Positions 35,806 through 46,336 of a stretch of DNA of 64,000 nucleotides are shown here, in pieces (the first letter of the stretch is position 1; each line of letters starts with the position of its first letter). The DNA lies in assembly GCA_032622095.1 (NCBI GenBank), contig CP136061.1, positions 167,343,107 to 167,407,106 of the forward strand, written 5' to 3'. The position numbers and the translations under genes were made by a program. This DNA comes from Siphonodentalium dalli. Its lineage: Eukaryota > Mollusca > Scaphopoda > Gadilida > Siphonodentaliidae. The notes beneath the pieces were generated by a model, which made no database searches, was not told the DNA's origin, and was given only the letters and a program-made list of their open reading frames with translations.

Positions 35806-36935
35806 GAAGACGTCGACCGTTAAATGAAATCCGCAACCCACGCTCGAGAGTACTGAGTGATTGAGCTCTTCGATAGCCGGCTTATCCAAACACCCGCGTT
35901 GTCATCATCATTGTAACAGTTACTAGAGAGAACAGTGGCCAATCGAAACCGGGTACACCCGTATAACGGAATTGACGCTTCGGCAGATAGTGGCATTATC
36001 CAATCAGAGAACGGCATCTTTCACTGAGAGCCTAGCGTTATTTCCGGTAAGACATCAATGTTTGTTAAAAGTGTAGCAACACTCAATATTTGCGGATGTT
36101 TGTTCGGATTAAACATCATTTTTTGTGTAATTAGCAAGACTATCAAATTTCATACTAAGTATCCGTGCATCACCTTATCATCCAATCAGAAAATGTTGTC
36201 ATTTATTCCTGGTTTGGTGATTAATTTCGACGCCCGGCGAGAGATTTCGTTTGTCTTATTAACAGTTCATACGGATAATTTGTTCGATGTGCACCAGAAT
36301 ATTTCCAAGCTGAGTCGGGTTTTCATAAAATGGTGAAAACGTATAGCCATGGGAGGTATAACACTGACAATCGATACCCGGATAGATGCATCGGAGCGAA
36401 TTTTATTTTATCCGCTTGCGAAGCCGAAAGTTGACATTGACAAACTATGTTATTATAATTGAATAGTTATTGTGTTCTTATATCTGACTGCTAGAAAATT
36501 TGAGTAAGCAGTTCATATGAGGTGTGTTCACTGTTCGTGAGCTGCAACTGATTATGGGATTACGTAATTATGTAATTATGTGCAAAATGGGGTCTCAGTC
36601 CCGGCCCAATAAAACCATGTTTAACCGGATCCATGTCATGCTAATCACCTTTGTGAATGAGTCTGCCAAATAACGAGAGTGTCACTTACACCCTGGCTGC
36701 ATTAGTAATGATGTGTGAAGTAATTGATTTATAATATGTGTTGTCTCAATGACAGTTATACCTATAATCAACAAGTCTCATCACACTTGGCTTCTTTCTT
36801 AGTCGATCAGTTGGAAGTCTGGCCTTTGTTACACATAACTTGGTGATTGCCCCACAGGCTCGATCTTGTCACCACGTGGAACAGACCACAGTGACTGTGT
36901 CAGAATTTTAGGTAGAAAAGGATTTCATTACATAC
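35806..36935. other. Intergenic, no supported gene
   Basis: A plus-strand frame of 92 codons (36058-36336) has no recognisable domain. No tandem or inverted repeats noted. Confidence 0.5.
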
Positions 36936-38345
36936 ACTGGTTCACCGGAATAAACCCCTCAATGGTCATGCCATCACTCCCCCAATTCAACGAACACTTC
37001 CCAATCAACACAAATAAATAGACTTATCTCATAAAACTCATCAAACGCTAGGTCGATCAAGTTACTAACACAGTTCAATCACAAGGAAAGTAAGTATACA
37101 AGTAGACATCACATTATCGAGTCAACCCCACCAGGAAGACACGTAATTATGAATTATGTTTCAACAGGGCTCGATGAGACGTACTGCTCATCGACAGGAT
37201 ATCACAGTGAATTGGCCACGCCCTCTCTGCAGTAAAGCAAGCCCTCAATAAAACCCACTGCTTATACTCAGCTTAAACAACCTATTGGGTATGTACTAAC
37301 CCATGTATGCAACATCCGCAATATCGACCGTCTAACAAGACTAACATAATATTAAAACGTAGGGTAGCGGGCTCCGGCCCTAGATGGCTCCTTGGGCGCT
37401 GATGAATGTCCTCGGGCGGCATAGATACCCTTTTGGTGGCCGTATTATAAGCCATTGAGTAATTATCTCTTTCAAAATGACTAACCGGCTAACTCTCAAT
37501 ATAAAACTTACAGAATTACTCCGCACACCAAATACAATGTGTACAGACCGGCACAACAATATTGCGAGCCTGTCTTTATGCGTTGTTAGTTGTTTGCCTG
37601 TGTGGTCGCAGTATAAGCTATCAATATAACCTCCCTCAAATGACTTACAACCACATATACAAATTTAAACACATGTTCTCAACCACGCCCGTACATACAC
37701 GAAGACACAATACCAGCAACAACAGTCGGTACCCAATCCTCAGAGACATATCACCAACAGTCTGGCCTCAGCTGCGTCCTCATCTGTGCAACAACACAAC
37801 CAGGTCAACGGGCTCTGAGACTCACACAGGAGTGTAAGGCGGGCATTGCACCACCGAGAGTTGGGGAGCCCCGACCGACCTTAAGTCAACCGGCCGGCAT
37901 TGCACACCCTTCCTAGAGTTGAGCCCGTAGTATAAGCCCTGAATATAACAGACTAAGGCAACGGAGTTCAAACATGCACCAACTTGGACACTAGTTTACA
38001 ACAAACCACTAAATAAAAAGCTATCAACCAAGTTAAACTAACAGAACTCGTATTTCAATCAAGGTAAGTCTTCTCGCTGGTCCGCTTTTGGAATGGGGAG
38101 GGGGGCTTTGCTTCCTGCCAGGGTGACATGAAACCCATACTCCACAAGCAAGCATCAAATGACTAGGAAACACTCACAACCAAACTCAACAAACGCTCTT
38201 CAGCGGCTCTATATCACTCAACCGTGGGTTGTAGGAGAGGGCTTACGGCCCTTTCAAATCTTCCCGTGGGGATCTTCCCAAACCCAAACTCCAAACTCAG
38301 TCACTAAAAAAACAAATTCTCAGACGACAAGCGTGTTGGGTAGGG
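36936..38345. other. A+C-rich, strand-skewed stretch of unknown nature
   Basis: Over about 1.4 kb the plus strand is conspicuously rich in A and C and poor in G and T, unlike both flanks. Short related phrases recur (TATTATAAGCCATTGAGTAA at 37443, AGTATAAGCTATCAATATAA near 37610, AGTATAAGCCCTGAATATAA near 37929), suggesting an old tandem structure. No frame over about 90 codons is convincing. It ends near a 60-bp motif shared with 42181-42245. A degenerate retroelement or processed transcript is possible; I do not recognise it. Confidence 0.4.
38222..38290 (+). repeat. Shared ~60-bp motif, copy 1 (partner at 42181-42245)
   Basis: GTGGGTTGTAGGAGAGGG, then a short hairpin loop (CTTACGG here), CCCTTTCAAATCTTCCC and a TTCCCAAA(A)CCC tail. 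The second copy lies just 3' of the coding relic at 41-42 kb, so this may be the 3'-terminal motif of one mobile-element family. Confidence 0.85.
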
Positions 38346-39237
38346 CTGGGGGTTGTATGTATTTCACAAAGTAAATCCCCCAAATATAACATTTTGGAAT
38401 TGGGGCATGAGTAAAGATAATATAAGGTCAGCGCGTTTTAAACGTTTTATAGATATAAATTACCAATACAGAATCAGTGTGTATCGCAGCATTGGGTCCG
38501 ATTATGTCTATAGGGAGAATCGAAATGCTTCTCTATATTTGTATTGTATTGTGTTTGTGTTTTTTATTTTATTTAAAAAAATAAATATTGTTTATACACC
38601 AACCAGACTTGATGCTAATTTGTGTTGACAAACACAATAAATTTAGGTGGTGATAATAAATGTTGATTCTTACGTTTATATCGTCATTTAGCTACAAAAT
38701 GCCGTTATGGTGAAACTTGTTTTGAAGAAATGTACGTTACAATGAAAAAATTCAAACGAGCAGCCTTGACGTCGCGCGTGATCGCTGACCAATATCAGTA
38801 GCAACACAAACGTTCTGAGCGTCATAGCATACGAACATAACACTAAAATGTACATGTATATAAACATCAAAATCACTCGTTATGAATAATAAGCTCGGAA
38901 TTTACGGATCGGATATATATTCCACATATTGATCGTATAGTTTCGGCAAATGTATGGTGGGTTGCACAGCACAAACTTGTATATTCACAAAAATAATGCA
39001 GCATTAAAAAGATATAATTATTGCACTCACCCTGCTTGACAAGAGCAGTGGACATAGGAAATATTCGATGAATCAACCTCTAAATCAACCTGGAGTGGAC
39101 TTTCATTTTTCCGCTGGTTTCAGTGACATTTTGCTCCAACAAACAGTTTATTTTCCAACTTATTTATTGACACGTTGTGGACATAACCTTCGCTATAGTA
39201 TCTGAAACCTTGCTGACGGGATTTTAAATATGTTCCC
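38346..39237. other. AT-rich intergenic, no supported gene
   Basis: Small frames (60-91 codons on both strands) without recognisable content. No repeat structure noted. Confidence 0.5.
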
Positions 39238-39238
39238 A

Positions 39239-39265
39239 TCTCTCTCTCTCTCTCTCTCTCTCTCC
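39239..39265. repeat. (TC)n microsatellite
   Basis: About 13 uninterrupted TC dinucleotides on the plus strand. The GA-rich complement creates an artefactual Arg-Glu repeat in a minus-strand frame. Confidence 0.97.
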
Positions 39266-39475
39266 CTATGCGCGGCTTCACAGTTTCACTCATATTTACC
39301 ATTTGATTGTCTTACCGCAGCCAGCTCTAAGCTGTAGGCGAGGTTATCGGTTGCAGTGGATTGCAGATTGTGTCGACCGATCAACCGCGCTGTTCTTTTG
39401 ATGATGGAAGTGGGTCGATTATAATTGGGTTATTGTTACAGAAGAGGAAAGTGACCAATCAAATCATGTTCCGCC

Positions 39476-40894
39476 TAAGGCCCGTTCCAAACGACGGATT
39501 GTTGTCGACTCGAATCTAATAGTATTAAATCCGTCGGTAATGCGACTGCGGTCAGTTTTGTTTCAGACGGACGCATCTTCGTCGCGTCGAATCTAATACA
39601 TCGGTCGATTTATTTAAAGGTGGATTCCCGGTTACCGTAAAAAAATGATCACGCGTAGATATAGAGGCCTATATATACCGGTATATGTTATACATATATA
39701 TACTAAAATACAGTATAAATGATGTATATATTTATATATGCGCGACCGCAGCGCGAATATATGTGATAATGTATATGAGGATGTATATAGTACATACAGA
39801 TATATAATATACTATAATAGGCGCTACAAATAAATGTTATATATCGTGCAACCAATTGCCATCTATATATGTGTATACCATGCATGTAAATACCGGTATA
39901 CAATAATTATTATAAATCAGAGACTACCACCCCCTACCCCTTATAATAAGGATACCGGAATATATTAATTATTATAAATCATAGGCTACCACCCTATATC
40001 CTTTATAATAAGGAATACCGGTATATATGAATTATTATAAATCATAGGCTACTATCCCTACCCCTCATACTAAGTAATACCGGTATATATAAATTATTAT
40101 AAATCATAGGCTACCACTCTGCCCCTTATAATAAGTAATACCGGAATATATGAATTATAATAAATAAGAGGTTACCACCCAATTACCCCTCATAACAAGT
40201 AATGTCGGTATATATGAATTATTATAAATCAGTGGTACCACCCCTACCCCTTATAATAAGTAATACCGGTATATATTAATTATTATACATCAGAGACTAA
40301 CACCCCTATCCCTTACAATAAGGAATATCGGTCTATATGAATTATTATAAATCAGTTGCTACAACCCATATCCCTTATACCGGTATATCTGAATTATTAT
40401 AAATCATTGATACTATATCCATTATAAGATGTGCGTCAGTGACATGCCATGTTCGTTGAGAAATCAAACTACCATAAAAATTACAATTTTCACAATGTTA
40501 CCTAAGCTATTCTTATAGATATATCTTTCTTTATAACAAAGAGAGCGTGCGACAAATGACGTCATGTGGGTATTTCCGCAGATAAGGGGAATTCCCTCAT
40601 TATTATTCATTATCATATCATTATCATATCATTTGCATTCGTTTTTCGGCAACTTTCGGCTCTTCTCGTCACATGTATTAGATTCGAGTCGACAAAAATC
40701 CGTCGTTTGAAACCAAGACGGATTTCAGACGCATCACCGACGAAGATTCGTCTGAATTGGACGGAGATTCGTCTGTGGTGCGTCTGACACGGATCTAATT
40801 GTTTCAAACGTCGCATTTTAGACGCATTTAATACAATTGTGGGTCTGGTATTAGATTCGAGTCGACAAAAATCCGTCGTTTGGAACGGGCCTTA
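39476..40894. mobile_element. Non-autonomous TIR transposon with TA target duplication
   Basis: The terminal inverted repeats are about 44 bp with one mismatch. The left arm, 39478-39521, starts AGGCCCGTTCCAAACGACGG. The right arm ends at 40892 with CCGTCGTTTGGAACGGGCCT. Each end is flanked by TA (39476-39477 and 40893-40894), the duplication made by Tc1/mariner-type transposases. A second copy of the right-end sequence lies inside (TATTAGATTCGAGTCGAC near 40676), along with several GACG(A/G)A(G/A)TTCGTC-type subterminal repeats. The body holds a 62-bp minisatellite and no transposase frame. Superfamily is inferred from the target duplication only. Confidence 0.83.
39889..40430. repeat. 62-bp AT-rich minisatellite, about nine units
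   Basis: Units begin ATACCGGTATATAT near 39891, 39951, 40014, 40077, 40138, 40201, 40262, 40323 and 40376. They continue GAATTATTATAAATCA, a CTACCACCCCTACCCC segment and TTATAATAAGTA. Units differ by 10-25 percent by eye. The ACCGGT and the ATTATAAT pieces are each self-complementary. It lies wholly inside the TIR element. Confidence 0.92.
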
Positions 40895-41171
40895 CGCATA
40901 CAATGAAGGCATTTACTCATTGTTTACGAATATAGCCAGAGAAAATTACGCATTGTTTATAAATAAAGTTGCAGCGCGTTCCAGTTGCGTGGAAGTTCTC
41001 TGGTGGAAGGTGGAGCGAACAAGTCAGATTGTATTTGGCTTAATTGGTTCCTTTTTACCAGAGCGTCGATACGAGTGAGTTGTGCGGTCTGTAACCTTTA
41101 TTGGAAGCAACCGCCCTCGTGCTGATGCCGGCGAGTGAAACGGTTTTGGATTAGGCTTAGTGCGACGGACA
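40895..41171. other. Possible 5' region of the coding relic
   Basis: No recognised promoter or LTR. CCAGTTGCGT occurs here (near 40981) and again as CCAGTTGCGTTTTCGCG at 42254, which could hint at related ends, but the match is short. Confidence 0.35.
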
Positions 41172-42110
41172 ATGGAGCTAATCCCTGACGCCGCGTTAGC
41201 TGCAATAGAGAGATCTCAAATTGCGGACACTGTTAGCTGGAGTCTCCAGTCTAAAACAGGGGTTATTTGACTCTCTGTGTTGAATTCCGAACGGAGGATG
41301 CTGGTATCCAGAGATCTTCCACCCGGAGCAGGAACGCCAAGATCAGCCGTACCATGAAAGAGGAGCCTCCTAAGAGAAAGACGCCAGCTCGAAGGAGAAG
41401 GGACGCAGCCAGACGGGCGAAATGGAAGAAAAAGAAGGGGGTGACTGTTGATCTGACGGTCACCCCTCCCCGTGTGGTTCAGCCATCCAGTGTCACAGCC
41501 GGTAGGCCGGAGTTGTCTGAGAGACGCCCAGACGACCCGGCCTGCATGGAGACAGGTGACATCAGACCAGCTAGCAGGGACCCCGTAGATCTGCCGGAGG
41601 TCCCTGCTGTCGGCACAGAGACGAGCGGAGACAGGGACGCGGATACCACCCCGATGTCCCTGCCGCCAGTTTCGACGTGGAGATGAAACACCACCCAGCC
41701 TTTCTCCACCAGGGGCGGATAGCACCATCTCCGCCCCTCCGACGCCGAAGTATGACGAGAAGCCGGCGTTACCAACAACAACAACAATAGAGGAAATAGA
41801 ACAACAGCGTCTCGCCCTCAAATGGAAAATCACACGCGACCCACGCAGCGAGTATCCACTCACCATACAAGAGTACTTCCTGCTGGGGCGCCGCCGGATT
41901 TACAGAGGATCAGATGGGCAGGACCTTTCACCCAGAACGGCCACTGTAATCAAAACAAACGAAGGATAACAGATAACCTTAAACATCTGGCCACCTGAGT
42001 CCAGCAACCTCAGCGCCGACTCAGATTCAACCACAACAACAACAACAACAACAACAGCAACATCCAACCGAAGAAAAAGGACAGCGAAGAAATCAAAGAA
42101 AACAAAATAA
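41172..42110 (+). pseudogene. Degraded ORF with basic N- and C-terminal regions (mobile-element relic?)
   Basis: Three pieces form one broken reading frame. Piece 1, ATG at 41172 to TGA at 41268-41270: 32 codons starting MELIPDAALAAIE; its connection to the rest is uncertain. Piece 2, open from 41255, first ATG 41354, to TGA 41684: a strongly basic start (KRKTPARRRRDAARRAKWKK) followed by a Pro/Ser/Asp-rich linker. Piece 3, in the next frame from about 41660 to TAA 42108-42110, with one in-frame TAA at 41967: contains IEEIEQQRLALKWKI, YPLTIQEYFLLGRRRIYRG, a run of 8 Thr, then a basic RRKRTAKKSKKTK tail. One frameshift (between 41650 and 41684) and one nonsense codon separate it from continuity. 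GC content is well above its surroundings. The layout of basic ends around an acidic middle suggests a nucleic-acid-binding, gag/ORF1-like protein, but I do not recognise the family. Confidence 0.6.
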
Positions 42111-42180
42111 TATGTCTAGATCATTTTCACTTTTTCATGTTCCATAGTTATGTTTACATAACTCCATGATATCACCTCCA

Positions 42181-42245
42181 AGTGGGTTGTAGGAGAGGGG
42201 TTCCGCCCCTTTCAAATCTTCCCTGGGCTTATTCCCAAAACCCCT
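42181..42245 (+). repeat. Shared ~60-bp motif, copy 2 (partner at 38222-38290)
   Basis: GTGGGTTGTAGGAGAGGG, a GGTTCCGCCCC hairpin, CCCTTTCAAATCTTCCC and TTCCCAAAACCCC. An AATAAA follows at 42247, which could be the polyadenylation signal of the preceding relic. Confidence 0.85.
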
Positions 42246-42408
42246 AATAAATTCCAGTTGCGTTTTCGCGCAGTAAACAATACAATACCGGTGGATTATA
42301 TATAGGAAAGGTCTGAATCAGCCCCCGCTTCTACGGTATGGGAACCAAAAATAGGCGTGGTTTCATCCAAATATGGAGATTTGGGGTGTGGTCTCAAACA
42401 TGTTCTCA

Positions 42409-42475
42409 TCAGAATACACGTGGTTTCAAAGGGTGCTTATCAGAATACACGTGGTTTCAACATGTGCTTGTCAGC
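42409..42475 (+). repeat. Two-copy 31-bp tandem duplication
   Basis: ATCAGAATACACGTGGTTTC occurs twice (near 42410 and 42441). Each copy is followed by AA(A/C)(G/A)(G/T)GTGCTT. CACGTG is an E-box palindrome in each copy. Confidence 0.85.
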
Positions 42476-42754
42476 TGTTTCTGGACAACTTCCGGTGACT
42501 ACAATTCGCGGCAAATTAGTGGAATAGGATGAGTGAAATAATCGTTGCCATTCCTTATACAAGAAAACCATAGTCAGAAATGGTAACGCCACCAAGATCG
42601 TATTATTAGCCATAAATATAAATAATAATACAATTATTCTATAAACTAGCTTTCAAATTTTATGCGGGAAATTTGCGTACTTCCATATTTCAAGTTTTCC
42701 CGTTTCTCGTGGCATACATTACTTTCATCAAACTGTCTTCTTTATTACACAAGC

Positions 42755-43335
42755 TGATAGGCCCGACTTCACCCGGGCTGTTTCACATCTGCTTTCCGGT
42801 GAAAGGTGCGATTTGACCTTCAATTGACTATTTCGAAAGTCAAGGTCAGGTCAGGTCAGGGTCATGATTTGTCCAGTCCAAAACACCCCCACCCGTAGAA
42901 AACTACCCATAGGTATCAAATTTCGTCGAAATCCGTCCGTTTTACCCAACTTGACCTTTAATTAACAATTTTGAAGGTCAAGGTAAGGTCAGAGTCATGA
43001 TTTGACCCGTCCAAAACACCCCCCCCCCCGACAAAAGTACCCATAGGTATCAAATTTCGTCGAAATCTATCCGTTTTATCCGAGTTGACCTTTGATTGGC
43101 CATATTGAAGGTCAAGGTCAGGCCGAGGTCACGATTTGACCCGTTCAAAACTCTCCTCAGACCAAAGTATCCCTAGTATCAAATTTCGCCGAAATTTGTC
43201 CGTTTTACCCAAATTGACCTTGCATTGACAGTTTTAAAGGTCAAGGTCAGGTCGGGGTCACGATTTGACCCGTTCAAAACACTTCCCGGACACAAATACC
43301 CATAGGTATCAAATTACGTTGAAATCTATGGAAAG
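42755..43335 (+). repeat. Four-unit tandem array (~130-138 bp) with TGACCTT/AAGGTCA hairpins
   Basis: After an opening hairpin (GGCCCGACTTCACCCGGGC, similar in plan to the start of the 33-kb units), four units begin TTGACCTT at 42813, 42951, 43085 and 43214. Within each unit TGACCTT(T/C) pairs with (A)AAGGTCA about 20-25 bp later. It is followed by further GGTCA words, GATTTG(A/T)CC, a CAAAACAC C-rich segment, TACCCATAGGTATCAAATT and CG(T/C)CGAAAT(C/T)(C/T). Spacing shrinks from 138 to 129 bp across the array. 'ATCAAATTTCGTCGAAATCCGTCCG' phrasing is common in invertebrate RTE/SINE-like repeats. No coding frame. Confidence 0.87.
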
Positions 43336-43775
43336 CCGAGGAGGACATGTTGGTTGCTAATTGCTAGATATACGACGCGGTATTTTGAAGGTGTTTCAAA
43401 CTAGGAGATAGAAGTATTCTGCCTTTCAAATGGTGATGAATTATAGTAGTTTATTCAAATTTTATGGCATAAATTGTTATTAAAACCGTATATACTATAA
43501 AAAATTAATGACTCGAAAATTAAGTGGGCCTTTAAACAAAGTCACAATTGCATTTAGGCTCATCTCATACTCGTCCATTCAGCGATATTCTACTGCGCAG
43601 TTTGTTATAGCCTCCAGTATTTATTGAGCGTTATACCCCCAACTGTTATAATTCGCCTTTAGCAGGCGTACTCTTGCCTCAGATTATTGAGATATTAGGT
43701 CACACATAATCACATTAAATCGCATCGTAACATAGCAATTGTGTGGGCTCCTTGGCGTGAATATGTAATGAGAAA
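43336..43775. other. Intergenic, no supported gene
   Basis: AT-rich; nothing recognised. Confidence 0.5.
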
Positions 43776-43777
43776 TA

Positions 43778-44000
43778 AGGTCATACGTAATGACATTAAA
43801 CTCAAGAAAACCCTCGAAAACAAAACAAAATCACATTTAATGTTTTACGTTATTTCCTTCATCAAAAGAATCTTCGTGATAATGAACCCTCTCGTTACTT
43901 TAGAATATAGAATTAACCTTAAAATAAAAAAAATCTTTGGAACACAGAACCTTCGGAATAACGAACCTTCGGATTGGTGAACCTTCGGAATAGCGAACAT
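43778..44000 (+). repeat. Direct repeat, copy 1 (partner 44268-44545) with CTTCGGAATAG minisatellite
   Basis: CGTAATGACAT(T)AAA, CTCAAGAAAACC, CGAAAACAAAACAAAATCAC, ATTTAATGTT, AATGAACCCTCTC and AATATAGAATTAACCT are shared with the partner. It runs into a short degenerate minisatellite, AACCTTCGGAATAG(C/T)G (about 16-18 bp per unit, to about 44057). Confidence 0.85.
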
Positions 44001-44267
44001 TCAGAGAAATTTCGGAATAGTGGACGTTCGGGATAGTGAACCTTCGGAATAGAGCCATGCCCCCCAATATTCATATTATATGCCCAGAGTTCAAAGGTAT
44101 GGACCCATAAAATTCTAAACTTGGCCCTTAAAATAATGAACTCCAAATTGGAGCACACACAGAACACCACTTAAGTCAACTGAACCTATGTCATGTCCCA
44201 ATGCGGGAGGGTCCATATATACCACAACATTCATAGTATATGCCAAGAATTCAAAGGTATGGGCCCA

Positions 44268-44545
44268 CGTAATGACATAAAATCTCAAGAAAACCAGCGA
44301 AAACAAAACAAAATCACATTTAATGTTCTAAGTTAAGTTATTTCCTCCTGTATCTGTATCGGTGTGCGCGCATGATCAGTTCGGATGTGAGCGCACACTC
44401 CATATAAAGAATCTTTTTGAAAATGAACCCTCTCAAATTAGTCTCAATACTTTAAAATATAGAATTAACCTAAAAATAACAAAAACCTTCGGAATAGAGA
44501 ACCTTCGGAATAGCGGACCTTCGGGATAGCAAACCTTCATAATAG
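44268..44545 (+). repeat. Direct repeat, copy 2, with a hairpin insertion
   Basis: Same order of shared words as 43778-44000, ending in the same CTTCGGAATAG minisatellite. An extra segment of about 60 bp (44346-44407) contains GTGTGCGC (44370) and GCGCACAC (about 44392), a GC-rich hairpin absent from copy 1. Confidence 0.85.
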
Positions 44546-44994
44546 AAGCATGTCCCCACAATTACACCGGTGACGTAAACACATGTGCCAATCTTAGTTG
44601 TACTCTCGTAATTATCGGTACGATGAAACGGTGACGGAATCTGACGAGGTTTGCCGAATGTACAATCACCCAGTGAATTATCGATCGCCCATGCGATACA
44701 AAAAAACCAAAAGCAATAAACACCACACTACGGTGGCGTAATAAGAGAAAGAATAGCTGCCAAATACACTAACACGAGGAAAATATATGTAGTTTCGTAT
44801 GGAAGGTATAATCGGGAATTTTTCTATAGGCCAAGGAGTGAATGCCAATTGGGAAAGTTAAATAAGTATCCTAACTTCGTCTATAAAACTACCTAACACT
44901 GTAACAGTATCACAGTGTAACACTAGTAACAGATCAGGGCGAACAACACAAGTTACACATCTGGCTAAACTAAATCGATTTGTGATAAATACAT
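44546..44994. other. Intergenic, no supported gene
   Basis: Nothing recognised. Confidence 0.5.
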
Positions 44995-45160
44995 GTTATT
45001 GCTGCAGTGAATTGATCTGGGGCGAAGTATCACGTTCTCGTTGAAGAGGTCAGATAGCTGGATCAAACGAGCCACCACAGGCGTCGAGTTTGATCCAGCG
45101 ATCTGACCTCTTCAACGAGACGTGATACTTCGCCCCAGATCAATTCACTGCAGCAATAAC
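44995..45160. repeat. Near-perfect long palindrome, ~74-bp arms, 19-bp loop
   Basis: The left arm 44995-45068 (GTTATTGCTGCAGTGAATTG at its start) is matched by the reverse complement of 45088-45160 (ending CAATTCACTGCAGCAATAAC). Only about one mismatch (TAGCTGG against TCGCTGG) and one single-base indel (ACGTTCTCG against ACGTCTCG) are visible. If transcribed on either strand it would form a long hairpin RNA. No terminal duplication is evident. A separate 9-bp hairpin (ATCGGATCA/TGATCCGAT, 45175-45201) follows at once. Confidence 0.93.
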
Positions 45161-45201
45161 AGGTTTATTATATGATCGGATCAAACTGCAGCTGATCCGA
45201 T

Positions 45202-46075
45202 GGCCAGGAAATGATCGCTATACAATAGCGGTATTGGGGAAAGAAAAGCGATAGTCATATAATAATGAATAGTATCAATAAATAAATATTCTGTGTGTTT
45301 CATTAATTTTAAAAGAAATCGGAATAATTTTTTTTCGATGTATATTGGTTGAAAACTTGAAAGATAATTATAGTGACTCTTTTGCAGGTTTTGGGAAGTT
45401 ATCCCAGATAATGCCAATGTATGTAGCTGCTCGGGTAGTTCACCCTGCATGCCCTTATGTGGGTAGGGTTAATTACATGCTATTACAGGTACTCAATTTG
45501 ATCAGATGCTCCTAAATTAATATTTCTTTGGTTTGGGTGTAAAAATCATCGATTTGATTCGTGTCGAGGAACATACCCGGCCATCAAAGCTCACAGTGAT
45601 CAGATATAAATCCTTACACTAATATTACACTTCAGACATATATGTAGTGTTTTTTTCCCCAATTAACAGACTATCACATTAAGGGATTGACTAATTTTAT
45701 GATCGTTTTATCACTATACTCGTCTCAAATATTAACCTCAGACATCAATGCGCATGCCCAGACATTGTAATTTGTCATTCATGCTTGCCTATGTTATCAT
45801 TATGGATTTATAATGATTAATATGAAAATACTCTTGATGTTAAGACATCTGCACATGCGGGAGAAATCGATTCTCTTTCGTATTTTGGGAGGTTTTATCT
45901 ATGACAATCTGGGAGTATCACGTACAATCCGTGATATTTAACAGGTCTATTCATCATGTTAATTGACCTGTGTAAAAGTAATTAATGCAAAGTTGGCCCC
46001 ATATATACCATAAACATTGTTTAAAATCATTCTTTATTTATTTTATCATATGAAATATAAACGACAACATACTAC
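45202..46075. other. AT-rich intergenic, no supported gene
   Basis: A minus-strand frame of 89 codons near 45.2-45.4 kb has no recognisable content. Confidence 0.5.
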
Positions 46076-46099
46076 TGATAACAATGACAAAATAACATG

Positions 46100-46255
46100 A
46101 TAGTGCATTGATATATAATAATAACATGATGGGCTCGATAGGAATGATTAACAGCCCCATGTTATATGCCTCTAATTGTACCAAGGGCTGTTAATCATTC
46201 CTGTAGGGCTGTTAATAAACCATTGTGCTTGACAATATCATGTTGTTACTATTAT
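46100..46255. repeat. Imperfect palindromic element with 18-bp perfect core arms
   Basis: AGGAATGATTAACAGCCC (46140-46157) and its exact reverse complement (46185-46202). Outer arms (ATAATAATAACATGAT near 46117, ATCATGTTGTTACTATTATT near 46237) also pair imperfectly. A half-repeat of the right arm (GGGCTGTTAATAAACC) follows at 46205. Likely a small foldback/MITE-type element. Confidence 0.8.
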
Positions 46256-46304
46256 TACCACTCGTCCTCATGTCATTACGTGATCGGTGATTTAACCGCA
46301 AGTG

Positions 46305-46336
46305 GGCGTTAATGAAAACAAAGCTTCATTAACGCC
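46305..46336. repeat. 12-bp hairpin
   Basis: GGCGTTAATGAA (46305-46316) and TTCATTAACGCC (46325-46336), perfect arms around an 8-nt loop. Confidence 0.9.

Noticed and set aside
36058-37837. Frames of 91-92 codons near 36.1 and 37.6 kb
   Set aside because: No motifs; hydrophobic or skewed composition explained by base content.
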